From NCBI RefSeq assembly GCF_026262505.1, contig NC_067208.1:7201962-7265961 (forward strand): 64,000 nt of DNA, read 5' to 3'. Each line of letters opens with the position of its first letter. Positions within the stretch are counted from its first letter, which is position 1. The notes under the pieces are model-generated. The model was given only the letters and a program-made list of their open reading frames with translations. It did no database searches and was not told the origin of the DNA. The stretch is from Trichomonas vaginalis G3 (taxonomy: Eukaryota > Parabasalia > Trichomonadida > Trichomonadidae). The position numbers and the translations under genes are program-made. Below are positions 29,954 through 37,926 of the stretch, piece after piece.

Positions 29954-30538
29954 TTAAAATGGTATGCCATATAGCTTCTTGAATTTGTTAAGAAGTATTT
30001 GAACGTGTTTTCCATCTGTATCTCTAGTGTTTACATAAGCATAGCCTTCCTTAGTAAAATATACTTGTAATTTCCTATAGTTTACGCCGGTATAAAAGTA
30101 GAAAGAGTCTTGTTCTTCGCTATAGTAGTAAAACTCAAACGTATGCTTGCCATAGTCTATAATTTCAATTGTTTCATCTTCTAGTTCGTCGACAAATTCG
30201 AATACAATATCTCCAAATTTGCCTTTGTTCTTATTGTTTTCAGAACGAGTGACCCAACGTAAGTTTTCAAGTCTATTGTCGTTTCTTATACGGTTTATAT
30301 GGTCTACAAAAGGTAAATTGTTAGGATTCAGTATAAAATGAGTTGCAATGACAACATGTTTAAGATAGCGTTTCCCACTCATCTTCATAATAGCATATCC
30401 GTCATTTCGCTCCCATTCGCTTAAAACTCTTTTTGTCTTTTTGTTTCTGACTTCAAATGACTCACAACAGTGAATTTCATATTTCTCATCTAACAAACAA
30501 GTTTCCCAACGGTCTTCTCCAACAAACTCAGCGTACAT
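29954..30538 (-). CDS. NUMOD4/HNH-type endonuclease
   Basis: The 194-residue protein starts at MYAEFVGEDRWETCLLDEKY. It has an N-terminal NUMOD4-like part (SEWERNDGYAIMKMSGKRYL) followed by the HNH core: VVIATHFI, then FVDHINRIRNDNRLENLRWV and TRSENNKN, giving the D-H, N and N-H metal-site pattern. The C-terminal part is beta-rich and may bind DNA. Such enzymes are free-standing homing-type nickases in phages and giant viruses. It is present only in A as a full gene; B keeps a remnant at 45675-45760, and A itself has a second remnant at 30590-30665. Confidence 0.85.
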   Translation of the reverse strand: MYAEFVGEDRWETCLLDEKYEIHCCESFEVRNKKTKRVLSEWERNDGYAIMKMSGKRYLKHVVIATHFILNPNNLPFVDHINRIRNDNRLENLRWVTRSENNKNKGKFGDIVFEFVDELEDETIEIIDYGKHTFEFYYYSEEQDSFYFYTGVNYRKLQVYFTKEGYAYVNTRDTDGKHVQILLNKFKKLYGIPF

Positions 30539-30589
30539 TTCAAATAAAATAAAAAAATATTTTTTAAAAATATACTGTTTTAAAATGGT

Positions 30590-30665
30590 ATGCCATTTCA
30601 TATTTCTCATCTAACAAACAAGTTTCCTTCAACTTGAGGTTCACTAACAAACTCAGCGTACATTT
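30590..30665 (-). pseudogene. Remnant of an HNH gene start and end
   Basis: About 75 bp repeat the beginning and the last codons of the neighbouring HNH gene, much like the remnant of B at 45675-45760. The side-by-side remnant and full gene suggest re-acquisition of the nuclease cassette at an already emptied site. Confidence 0.6.
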
Positions 30666-30696
30666 CAAATAAAAATAAAAAAATATATTTTTTTCT

Positions 30697-31280
30697 TTAC
30701 TTAACATAACCGCCTGCTGCCATAAGTCTTTGACGCCAACCCATACCAGCTAATGAAGGTTGACTTGGTTTAGTTTCCAAACTAAACTTTGGTTTTGGTT
30801 TATCTTCAGTTTTTGGTTTTTCTTCTTCTATCGGTTTTTCGTCACTTTTCGGTTCCTCTGACTTTTCCCCACCTGCAGGAACAGTTGTGTCGTCAACATC
30901 TTCATAAATATCATATGCCATTTGTTTTTGTTTTCCTTTCAACTTTTTGTGTTTGTTGTAAAGTTTAGAATATTTCGACTCTAAGTCAATGAGATGTTCT
31001 ATAATGAACTGTTGGTCAGTGAAGTAAACTTTTCCATCTGTTGTCTCGAAAGCTCCTTCAGACTTCAAAATTTTATTTGTGAGAGTCTGTTTCTTTTTTG
31101 AGATACTAGCCGTTCCATTTCTATGAAAAGTGACTTTATAGTTAGGGTTTGTATTTCCAGACCTGGCACTTTCTATTATTGAATTTTCTCTTCATCTGTA
31201 AGTTCTTTGACAGGTTTTGACAATGGTTCTGAACTTTTTGTTTGTGGTGTCAAATCTACCGTTTCAACTTCTTCGGTCAT
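30697..31280 (-). pseudogene. Uncharacterised acidic, Pro/Lys/Glu-tailed protein (broken copy)
   Basis: It starts MTEEVETVDLTPQ on the minus strand. A central helical part reads IIEHLIDLESKYSKLYNKHK, and a long acidic Pro-rich region is followed by a C-terminal KPSQPSLAGMGW segment with a basic end. It resembles a minor virion protein with a disordered linker. The frame is broken, about one break; the B copy (44768-45346) is also broken. Confidence 0.6.
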
Positions 31281-31298
31281 TTCATCTCAGTAAAAAAT

Positions 31299-31451
31299 TT
31301 AGTTTGGTTGTTTTCAACTGGTTGTTGTTGTTTTTTAAGTCGGTCTAAAAACTTCCTGAGGTATAGGAAGAACTTGACAAACACGTTGTGTAACTGCTGG
31401 AAGTCGACAAATCCATCTTGAACCCATTTGTCTCAATGCTGTATTGTTCAT
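31299..31451 (-). pseudogene. Small protein MNNTALRQMGSRW (broken copy)
   Basis: Counterpart of the intact 50-residue ORF of B at 44596-44748. It begins behind the same TTTTTACTGAGATGAA leader. The A frame is broken, about one break. Confidence 0.5.
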
Positions 31452-31470
31452 TTCATCTCAGTAAAAAACT

Positions 31471-31872
31471 TTACATTCCCCACGTTTGAGGCGGTTGAGG
31501 TTGGTTATTGTTTACCCATTGTTGTGCATGGTTATATCCTCTGTTAAAGAATCTTTCACCTTGGTCCATATAGTGTCCTGCTTGGTTATAGTAGTCATTT
31601 GCTTTGTTATAATAGTTTCCTGCTTGTCTTCCTACATTGTCCATCCATCCTTGAACTTTTCCTCTTGTTTCAGGATTTGGAATAAGATTTGTTGCATCTC
31701 GTGCTACATCCCAACCTTTCTGTACAGTTTGTATAATAGGTTGTGCTTTCTCTTTAAGTATACCTAATGTACTCAAAATCTTCCTTCCAACTCCAAATAC
31801 ACCTCTGGCTATTGTTCCAACTGCGGGCAAAAATCTGGATGCAACTCCTGCTAATGCGCCAAATAAACCCAT
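31471..31872 (-). CDS. Small amphipathic virion-type protein, 133 residues
   Basis: It starts MGLFGALAGVASRFLPAVGT, an N-terminal amphipathic helix, followed by a Gly/Val-rich stretch and a Tyr/Asn/Gln-rich repeat (YYNKANDYYNQAGHYMDQGE) and a QPQPPQTW tail. It has the same style as the 77-residue protein at 35448-35681 (MGFFSKIGNFFRNVGRGIWN). Small proteins with an N-terminal amphipathic helix act as membrane-lytic or capsid-lining proteins in adenovirus-like virions; this parallel is inference. It starts 17 bp from the divergent integrase gene. The B copy is broken. Confidence 0.7.
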   Translation of the reverse strand: MGLFGALAGVASRFLPAVGTIARGVFGVGRKILSTLGILKEKAQPIIQTVQKGWDVARDATNLIPNPETRGKVQGWMDNVGRQAGNYYNKANDYYNQAGHYMDQGERFFNRGYNHAQQWVNNNQPQPPQTWGM

Positions 31873-31889
31873 TTCTTATGGGTTAAAAA

Positions 31890-32849
31890 ATGACGAATCC
31901 AAACAAGGACCCCTATGTTTCTAAAGCGACAAAGAAAGCACTCATGATAAAAATCTTTAGTTCAACACCAAATGCTTGGTTTATGGATATCTTGGAAAAC
32001 ATTCCGAGGTATAGAGAAGATGGACCACCATACTGGCTAATATTTGTCGGTCAAAACACAAGATACTGTGAAGCCATACCATTATGGTCCAAAAATATTT
32101 TAGATGTGAAAACTGCTTTGACAATATTCGTTGACAAATACCATCCAACAAAACTGACATCTGACTGTGAAAGTTCTTTCAAATCAGATGATGTAAAAAA
32201 CTATCTGCGTTCAAAAAATGTAAACCAATATTTCATTGTCGACCAAAACCATTCTGCTCTTGGTGTCATTGACGGTTGTATAAAAATGTTAAGAGACTTA
32301 AACCAACCACAAGGTGGTGAAGCAAATGAAATGTCATATGACGACAAATATAGACACTTCTCCATGGCAAAGATGAGACAAGTTTTAAATATTTACAACA
32401 ACCGTAAACAAAAAGGTTTGGGAAACCACTCCCCCGAAGAAATGAAAAACAACCCTGACTTAGAGAAAGACTATATATTTAATAATTTAGTCAAAAGAGA
32501 CAAACAAGAAAGAATGCCGGGCTTCAAACTTCAGAAAGGTGACAAAGTAAAAATAGAAATACCTAAACGCGACCCATATGAAAATACTATTGACTATGAC
32601 AACAATGGGAACTCGACAGGTACTCACATTCGTGTTCGTAAAAATAGAAGAAAGTATACAAGAGAATATTATGAAGTTTTAGGCAAACATGGCAAAATGT
32701 ACACACTGCAAGCAGAAGATAAAACTACTATTGTCAGACCTCGTTTCAAACTTGTCAAAGTTCAAGGTGGTATACTTTCAAAGACAGTTCCTAACAAATA
32801 TAAGACAACTCCTGACGAATATGCTAAAGAAGTTGAAAATGACGACTAA
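31890..32849 (+). CDS. rve-family integrase (Polinton c-integrase)
   Basis: The 319-residue protein has a retroviral-type integrase core with no N-terminal zinc finger. The acidic positions are in WFMDILEN (about residue 33), KLTSDCESSF, and the NHSALGVID segment roughly 35 residues later, followed by KMLRDLNQ. The C-terminal part (PGFKLQKGDKVKIEI, then YEVLGKHGKMYTLQ and VRPRFKLVKV) is an SH3-like DNA-binding domain. It would join the terminal repeats to host DNA and generate the short duplications seen here. Its stop overlaps that of the convergent fibre gene by 4 bases. The B copy is broken. Confidence 0.9.
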   Translation: MTNPNKDPYVSKATKKALMIKIFSSTPNAWFMDILENIPRYREDGPPYWLIFVGQNTRYCEAIPLWSKNILDVKTALTIFVDKYHPTKLTSDCESSFKSDDVKNYLRSKNVNQYFIVDQNHSALGVIDGCIKMLRDLNQPQGGEANEMSYDDKYRHFSMAKMRQVLNIYNNRKQKGLGNHSPEEMKNNPDLEKDYIFNNLVKRDKQERMPGFKLQKGDKVKIEIPKRDPYENTIDYDNNGNSTGTHIRVRKNRRKYTREYYEVLGKHGKMYTLQAEDKTTIVRPRFKLVKVQGGILSKTVPNKYKTTPDEYAKEVENDD

Positions 32850-34575
32850 GCAATTCTATACCATGCGTAAACTGTCATGTAAGGTGGCATATATTCTTTA
32901 CTTTGTCCCGTTGTTTGCGTATATCCTGAAACGAAATGTGTATGGTTTCCTTCTCCCTGCGTGTCATCCCAGTAACAATTTATAGCAAACTTAACGTCGT
33001 CTTTAACATCATATCCTTGACCTTTTGTCATTCCTGACCAATCCCAATATCTATGCTTATGCCAACCTGCTTGAGATGTACTTAAATCTATGTAGTGACT
33101 GTGTGCAGGTAAATTTTCACCTGAAATCGTTTTACTTCCACCTGTTTCCTTTGAAGAGTTTGCACAATACAAAAACCTGTCGACTATTTGTTCCCATGCA
33201 CCAACACCAAACATTACTTGAGGACCTCTTGCTTCCATAGATGTATAAATAGAACCTACTGGGTTCATTAAATCAAACATATGAGACATTATAGGATTGT
33301 CTCTTTTGAACTTAAAATATAGTGCAACTATTTCAGGTTTCTTCTGGTTTGTGTCAGAATATTTTTTATAATATAATCTTATGTTTTCAGGGTAGGTAAA
33401 GTCTTGACTATAATATTTATTTCTGTCATCTTCATAATAGTATACTATTCTCGTTTTTTCTATTGCATTATATCTTTTATATCTATAATATTCTAAATAT
33501 AATGTTTGCTTTTTTGGGTCTACATGTGCGTCAACACCATAGTCATAATAATATGGTGCTGGAGCTGGGTTAGGTAATGTCATATCTGTCATTTCATAAA
33601 CTCTTAAATATTTCTTTTGTTCGTCTCCATATAAGTTTAAGTAGCAGTTGTTGTCTAATGGAACTTTAACTTGTGTACCATCATTCTTTATATAGCCTAC
33701 ATACATTTCATTGTTATTTTTCGGAATGAGTTTATACCGTATACCATTTTTTAAGGAGTGTACAAACTCCCATCTAAAATATTTGTTTTCTTCATTGACA
33801 GAAAAGTCACCAACAATAGTTTCAATATTTTTCGTTGTTCCTATCAAACTTTGGTATATTTCATTGACATATGTTTTATCTGCTTTCTTTTCAAGGCTAA
33901 CGTTTAAGTCTGTTATTTCAGAAGATGTATGTGTATGTCCAACGTCACTTTTCCTGTTTAAGGTTTCTTGTAAGTTTGTAATATTTGCAATGGTATGTGT
34001 ATGTCCAACGGCACTTTTACTGTTTAAGGTTTCTTGTAAGTTTGTAATATTTGCAATGGTATGTGTATGTCCAACGGCACTTTACTGTTTAAGGTTTCTT
34101 GTAAGTCTGTTATTTCAGATATAGAATGTGTATGAGTCTTTTTAGAATATTCGTTTTCAGCTCTTGTCACTTCACTTGACATTTTATTGTCAACATATGT
34201 TTTGTCTGCTAGTTCAGGATGAGTATGTTCTTTTGTTGCATAAGCATTGTTAGCTCTTTCTTCTTCTTTTGCTATTGCATCGTCTACATATTCTTTGTCA
34301 GCTTTGTTGTCAACATCTGCTTTCAAAAGAAATTCATTTATAGGTTTCTCGTTTAAAGTTCCTTTTGTTGGATTTATACAGACAGTATTGTTCTTCTTGT
34401 CTTGAAATAGAAACTCATCTGTTAAAGGGTTTAATGTCAGTTTTAAGTTTCCTTCTTTCAATGACTCAGATATCTTAGAATAGTTTGAAAAGTTTGTTGT
34501 GTTCTTATTTAGAGCTTGCATAATGAGTTGTCGGTTGTGTTGTATTTCTCTCATGGAAGCAATATCTTTCGACAT
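32846..34575 (-). pseudogene. Phage-tail-fibre-like attachment protein (broken copy)
   Basis: The N-terminal part (MSKDIASMREIQHNRQLIMQ) is shared with B. A shaft of repeated KADKxYVD and HTHSISEITDLQETL units follows, and the tip (MNPVGSIYTSME, GAWEQIVDRFLYC, GGSKTI, LPAHSH, PPYMTVYAWYR) matches the collar/receptor-tip domain of phage tail fibres. The shaft differs greatly from that of B while head and tip are alike. It likely forms a trimeric spike that binds a cell surface. The frame is broken, about one break. It is divergent from the gene at 34594 with an 18-bp interval. Confidence 0.8.
33890..34110. repeat. Tandem repeat in the fibre shaft, about 75-bp unit
   Basis: Three consecutive units of the kind TTTAAGGTTTCTTGTAAGTT with a GGTATGTGTATGTCCAACG segment; on the coding strand they specify GHTHTIANITNLQETLN. 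Such HTH-I-x-L repeats are typical of phage fibre shafts. B lacks this array. Confidence 0.8.
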
Positions 34576-34593
34576 TTTTATTCTAGATAAAAT
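34576..34593. promoter_or_regulatory. 18-bp divergent promoter interval
   Basis: TTTTATTCTAGATAAAAT separates two start codons. It is nearly self-complementary about CTAGA, as expected of a bidirectional start module, and is present unchanged in B at 41864-41881. Confidence 0.6.
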
Positions 34594-35443
34594 ATGCTTT
34601 CAATAGAAAAAGAAAATTCAAGAGTTGCTACAACTAAACCATTAGATGAACTTTTTACTAATGTCGGTCAAAAGTTTGAGACAGAGACCGTAAAGCATGA
34701 AGGCTATCGTTTTGACTACCCATTAAGATGGCTAAGAGACCCATCTGTCACAAAAGCTATTGGCTTTCGTAGAATGAAGTTTGTGTCTGTAGAAGATAAA
34801 AGTTTTCCATTTATTGTAAGGTTTCATATAGATTATATATCTGAAGGGAAACGAAAAATGTGGGAAGAAATTGAGCTAATACAAGTTGACCTTTCATCTT
34901 CTCTACAGACTGCGTTAAAAAATATAGAAGATAAAATAAATTCATGTTATGCAAAATATGCTGATGAATATGCAAATACCGAGAGCACACTTTATGTGAG
35001 AATTGTATATGACAAACAAAATTCACAAGTGTCATTTCAAATCTACGAAAACAATCCAAATAAAGACGAACAAATATATACAGAATTCACTGCAATGTCA
35101 TGGTATTATTTGCAAAAGAATGTTAAATCAGAAAGTCGAACTTCCTTTAGCAAATATTTACAGTCGATATGCAAGAGATGAACCATATTTATTTAAAGAT
35201 GTTTTCGACCCAGCTGCTATTATTGTTCATGCTTCATTTTCTGGCGCCCAAAACTCTTTCTTATGCTTGGCAAATGACTTTTACGAAAAACCTACAAAGT
35301 TATATGAACCGCCGAGTGGAAGTATTTCAGACTTTCAAGTATGGTTTACTACAGATGGAAGAAAAAGAATAATTCCATTATACCATGCGTTTTACTTAGA
35401 ACTTAGTTTCATATACAACTACTATCGAACGATAAAAATATAA
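34594..35443 (+). pseudogene. Paralogue of the 286-residue protein (broken copy)
   Basis: It starts MLSIEKENSRVATTKPLDEL and shares FDYPLRWL, AIGFRRMKF and the C-terminal ISDFQVWFTTDG...YLELSFIYNY block with the protein at 29068-29928. It is broken here, about one break, and also in B (41014-41863). The middle part differs clearly between A and B, unlike most genes of the pair. Confidence 0.7.
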
Positions 35444-35447
35444 CTTT

Positions 35448-35681
35448 TTAATATACCGGTTGTGGTTGCCAACTTGACTGTGGTGCAGGTTCAGGCTGTT
35501 GTATTACAGGAGCTTGTTCTTCTGGTTCAGGGTCTTTAGGTATAATACCAACAAACTGACCTACTCTTTTACCAATATTTTTGACTCCGTTCCAAATTCC
35601 TCTTCCTACGGTTTTTATTCCATTCCATATACCTCTTCCAACATTTCGAAAGAAGTTTCCTATCTTACTGAAGAAACCCAT
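35448..35681 (-). CDS. Small amphipathic virion-type protein, 77 residues
   Basis: MGFFSKIGNFFRNVGRGIWN continues into a second GRGIWNGVKNIG repeat, so residues 1-45 form a Gly-spaced amphipathic, positively charged helix pair. The rest is Pro/Gln/Glu-rich and ends SSWQPQPVY. It resembles membrane-active capsid-interior peptides such as adenovirus protein VI in style only. Its stop is 5 bp from the convergent gene end. It is broken in B (40775-41009). Confidence 0.65.
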   Translation of the reverse strand: MGFFSKIGNFFRNVGRGIWNGIKTVGRGIWNGVKNIGKRVGQFVGIIPKDPEPEEQAPVIQQPEPAPQSSWQPQPVY

Positions 35682-35699
35682 TTTACTATATGTAAAAAT

Positions 35700-36062
35700 C
35701 TAATGTCCACCTAGTCTCTTACGTTTCCTGTTGAGTTCCATAGCATTCTTTAACTGGAGCTCATACATTCTGTTTCTCCTCTGGTAGAAAACATATTCTG
35801 GGTCAACTCCTGTGTTCGCGTCATCTGCATAAAGTTGTTTATATCCCACTTCAGGGTTTGTATAAAACTCTTTCCATCTCATATTTGCATACCATGGTGG
35901 CAAACCTAACGCAGCGTCATTTGACATGGCAGTTTGCATTTGTACATCTGTTGGCACTTGACCATAGTTTGCCATTGCAGTTTGTATTCTAACTTCATTT
36001 GGAATATTCTCTGGGTTTGGTTGTCCAGGTTGCTGTGCATTCGCTAAGTTCTGTGCGTCCAT
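35700..36062 (-). CDS. Uncharacterised 120-residue protein
   Basis: The translation is the same in A and B (40394-40756). The N-terminal half is Asn/Gln/Pro-rich with the direct repeat VRIQTAMANYGQVPTDVQMQTAMSND in two parts. The C-terminal half is charged and helical (YVFYQRRNRMYELQLKNAME) and ends in the basic LNRKRKRLGGH. It fits a small structural or DNA-associated virion protein. Complete conservation while neighbours decay is notable but may be chance. Confidence 0.75.
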   Translation of the reverse strand: MDAQNLANAQQPGQPNPENIPNEVRIQTAMANYGQVPTDVQMQTAMSNDAALGLPPWYANMRWKEFYTNPEVGYKQLYADDANTGVDPEYVFYQRRNRMYELQLKNAMELNRKRKRLGGH

Positions 36063-36085
36063 TTAATATTAGATAAAAATATCTC

Positions 36086-36217
36086 TTACGAGTACATATA
36101 CTGAACATTTGCAGGCATTGGTTCATCTTCATATTCTCTGTACTTTTCTGCCACGTCAAATAAATAAATGACACAATGGAAAAAACCTAAAACAAGTAGT
36201 CCTATTTCAAACCACAT
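36086..36217 (-). CDS. 43-residue single-span membrane protein overlapping the methyltransferase
   Basis: MWFEIGLLVLGFFHCVIYLF forms one hydrophobic helix, followed by a charged cytosolic-type tail (DVAEKYREYEDEPMPANVQY). The frame is intact in A and B (40239-40370) and overlaps the last 16 bases of the methyltransferase gene. Small single-span proteins occur in virophages and related viruses as membrane or entry factors; a role here is inference. It was too short to be found by length filters. Confidence 0.65.
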   Translation of the reverse strand: MWFEIGLLVLGFFHCVIYLFDVAEKYREYEDEPMPANVQYMYS

Positions 36218-37019
36218 TTACTTACTAATAAAATTTCGTTATTGTGACACTTTCTCCGGTTTATAGGACCTCTCTCATATTCTATCTTGTCATATCTAAA
36301 CTCATAGTCATGTATGTCCTCTAACCATCTCATAACGGTTTCCAAACCACTTTTATCGGATGTAAAGTAAAAGCATGGATGGTTATGTAAAACGTCTAAA
36401 GTTTCTAAAGAGTCTCTCAAAGTCCAGTCTACTTGGTATTGAAAATCCCATGTGTTATAGAACGGCGGGTCCACTATAAAGAAAACATTTTCCTTGTCTT
36501 TATATTTTTCATACAAATCTGTCCAATGACATCTCACAAACTCTATACCCTCAATATATTTATCTATGTCCTCTTTGAAAACATTTGTATAGTTAAGATA
36601 TAAAACTTTTGACATAAGTGTTTCAATGTCATGAACTCTTATAGAACCACTATATAATAGTCTAGCAGATATACTATTCCAGTCTATATATTCTGCTTTT
36701 TTCAAAACCTCTCTCACAATATTTTTCTTATCTAATGGTATACGTTCCATCTTACCTATAGGTATCTTTTCTTTTAACTCTTTCAATATATTGTTTGTGT
36801 CTGGTATATGTTTGAGACGGTCCATATAGTTGTCGAAGTCATTGCATTAATCTTTGAGTCTGGGAATATTGTATGACATAAATGGGATATATAGAAACTT
36901 CCACCGAACAAATCTACAAATGTTAGACCATTCGGTAGTTTCTTAAGTTCTCTCAATATAATATCTTTACATCTACTCTTATTTCCAAAGAACGGTAACG
37001 GAGGTTTTGTAAAATTCAT
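36202..37019 (-). pseudogene. D12-class (Dam-like) DNA adenine-N6 methyltransferase (broken copy)
   Basis: It starts MNFTKPPLPFFGNKSRCKDI. The opening PLPFFGNKS segment and FVDLFGGSF supply the SAM-binding motifs and VDPPFYNTW is the catalytic DPPY motif, in the order usual for the D12/Dam family. It would methylate adenine in DNA, possibly GATC, and could protect or mark the element. T. vaginalis is known for abundant N6-methyladenine and Dam-type genes in its Mavericks. It is broken here and in B, about one break each. Confidence 0.88.
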
Positions 37020-37116
37020 TTATATATAATAATAAAAATGTTTTTACCCGAAAAGTGACAGAAAAGTGACAAAACATGAAAACATATATAATTTGTGAAA
37101 AGTGAAACATTATATA
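37020..37116. promoter_or_regulatory. Divergent region beside the methyltransferase
   Basis: A short interval with GAAAAGTGACAGAAAAGTGA direct repeats and an ATTATATAAT dyad lies between the methyltransferase start and the small ORF that runs into the terminal repeat. It is the same in B (39340-39436). Confidence 0.5.
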
Positions 37117-37248
37117 ATGTTTTCGACCCAGAAGAAGGCTTCTTCCCAGAAGCAATGGAGGAAGAAGAAGAGTCCTCCGAATTCACACCAGAAGACTAAC
37201 AATTTTCCGAATAAAAACTTCATTTATACTAAACATCTTCGGGGCTAG
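37117..37248 (+). CDS. 43-residue basic ORF ending inside the terminal repeat
   Basis: MFSTQKKASSQKQWRKKKSP continues to a TAG within the TIR; it is intact in both elements. It is very Lys-rich. An alternative overlapping frame is acidic (EGFFPEAMEEEEESSE), so codon content alone does not prove which, if either, is used. Confidence 0.3.
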   Translation: MFSTQKKASSQKQWRKKKSPPNSHQKTNNFPNKNFIYTKHLRG

Positions 37249-37293
37249 AGGGCACGAAGTGCCTGGAAGCCCCACTTCCTTTTTTTTTTTTTT
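37224..37293. repeat. Polinton A right terminal inverted repeat
   Basis: Complement of 13643-13708 with a longer homopolymer run at the tip. It carries the GGCAC-GAA-GTGCC hairpin at 37251-37263. Confidence 0.9.
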
Positions 37294-37299
37294 TAATTA
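37294..37299. repeat. Putative target-site duplication of Polinton A, right copy
   Basis: TAATTA, matching 13637-13642. Confidence 0.65.
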
Positions 37300-37344
37300 G
37301 GAAAAAGTTAGTTTTGAGAGTACTTTTCATAGGCATATAGAATG

Positions 37345-37773
37345 AAATCTTCTGAAAAATAATATCACATAAACTCATATTATTTTCTAATATATAACTA
37401 TTTTATATAAAAATCAAATTCAATGATCTTAAAAGCGAAGGATAAACCTCAAAATTTACGAATATAATGAGTGGGAATATAATGCTTATCTATCATAAAA
37501 CCATATGAAATATCAATTTATTTTTCATATTCAAATGGACTGAGTGTTAACATTTAACATTTTTTGCTAATTGTCGTCAAAAATTAGGCGTAAAGCAAAA
37601 ATTGATATTTCATATGGTTTTATGATAGATAAGCATTATATTCCCACTCATTATATTCGTAAATTTTGAGGTTTATCCTTCGCTTTTAAGATCATTGAAT
37701 TTGATTTTTATATAAAATAGTTATATATTAGAAAATAATATGAGTTTATGTGATATTATTTTTCAGAAGATTT
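37345..37773. repeat. Palindrome with 175-bp arms and 79-bp spacer
   Basis: 37345-37519 is the reverse complement of 37599-37773 (positions sum to 75118), with no mismatch in the stretches compared. It is AT-rich, without ORFs. It could be a non-autonomous foldback/MITE or the terminal repeats of one. It is unrelated by eye to the foldback at 3482-4750. Confidence 0.9.
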
Positions 37774-37926
37774 TGTGTTCTTCTTCAAAATTTTATTTTT
37801 TTATTAAAAAGAATCTTTACAAAATATACATTTACTTTAATTAATATTTAAAAACGTGCTCTATCAAAAGTTCCAAAAATTCAATATTTTAGCTTTTCTG
37901 AGGTGTCACTTTTGATGAATTTCTGT

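Larger units (their letters stand above)
13643..37293. mobile_element. Polinton/Maverick element A, about 23.7 kb
   Basis: The element is bounded by about 66-70-bp terminal inverted repeats and a likely 6-bp target duplication. Gene content is Polinton-type: major and minor capsid candidates, packaging ATPase and rve integrase, plus SF3 helicase, KilA-N genes, HNH endonuclease, phage-like fibre and D12 methyltransferase. The structure is essentially full length but decayed. I count about a dozen genes with broken frames, mostly one or two breaks each, while a similar number look whole. Near identity to element B points to recent amplification. Confidence 0.92.
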
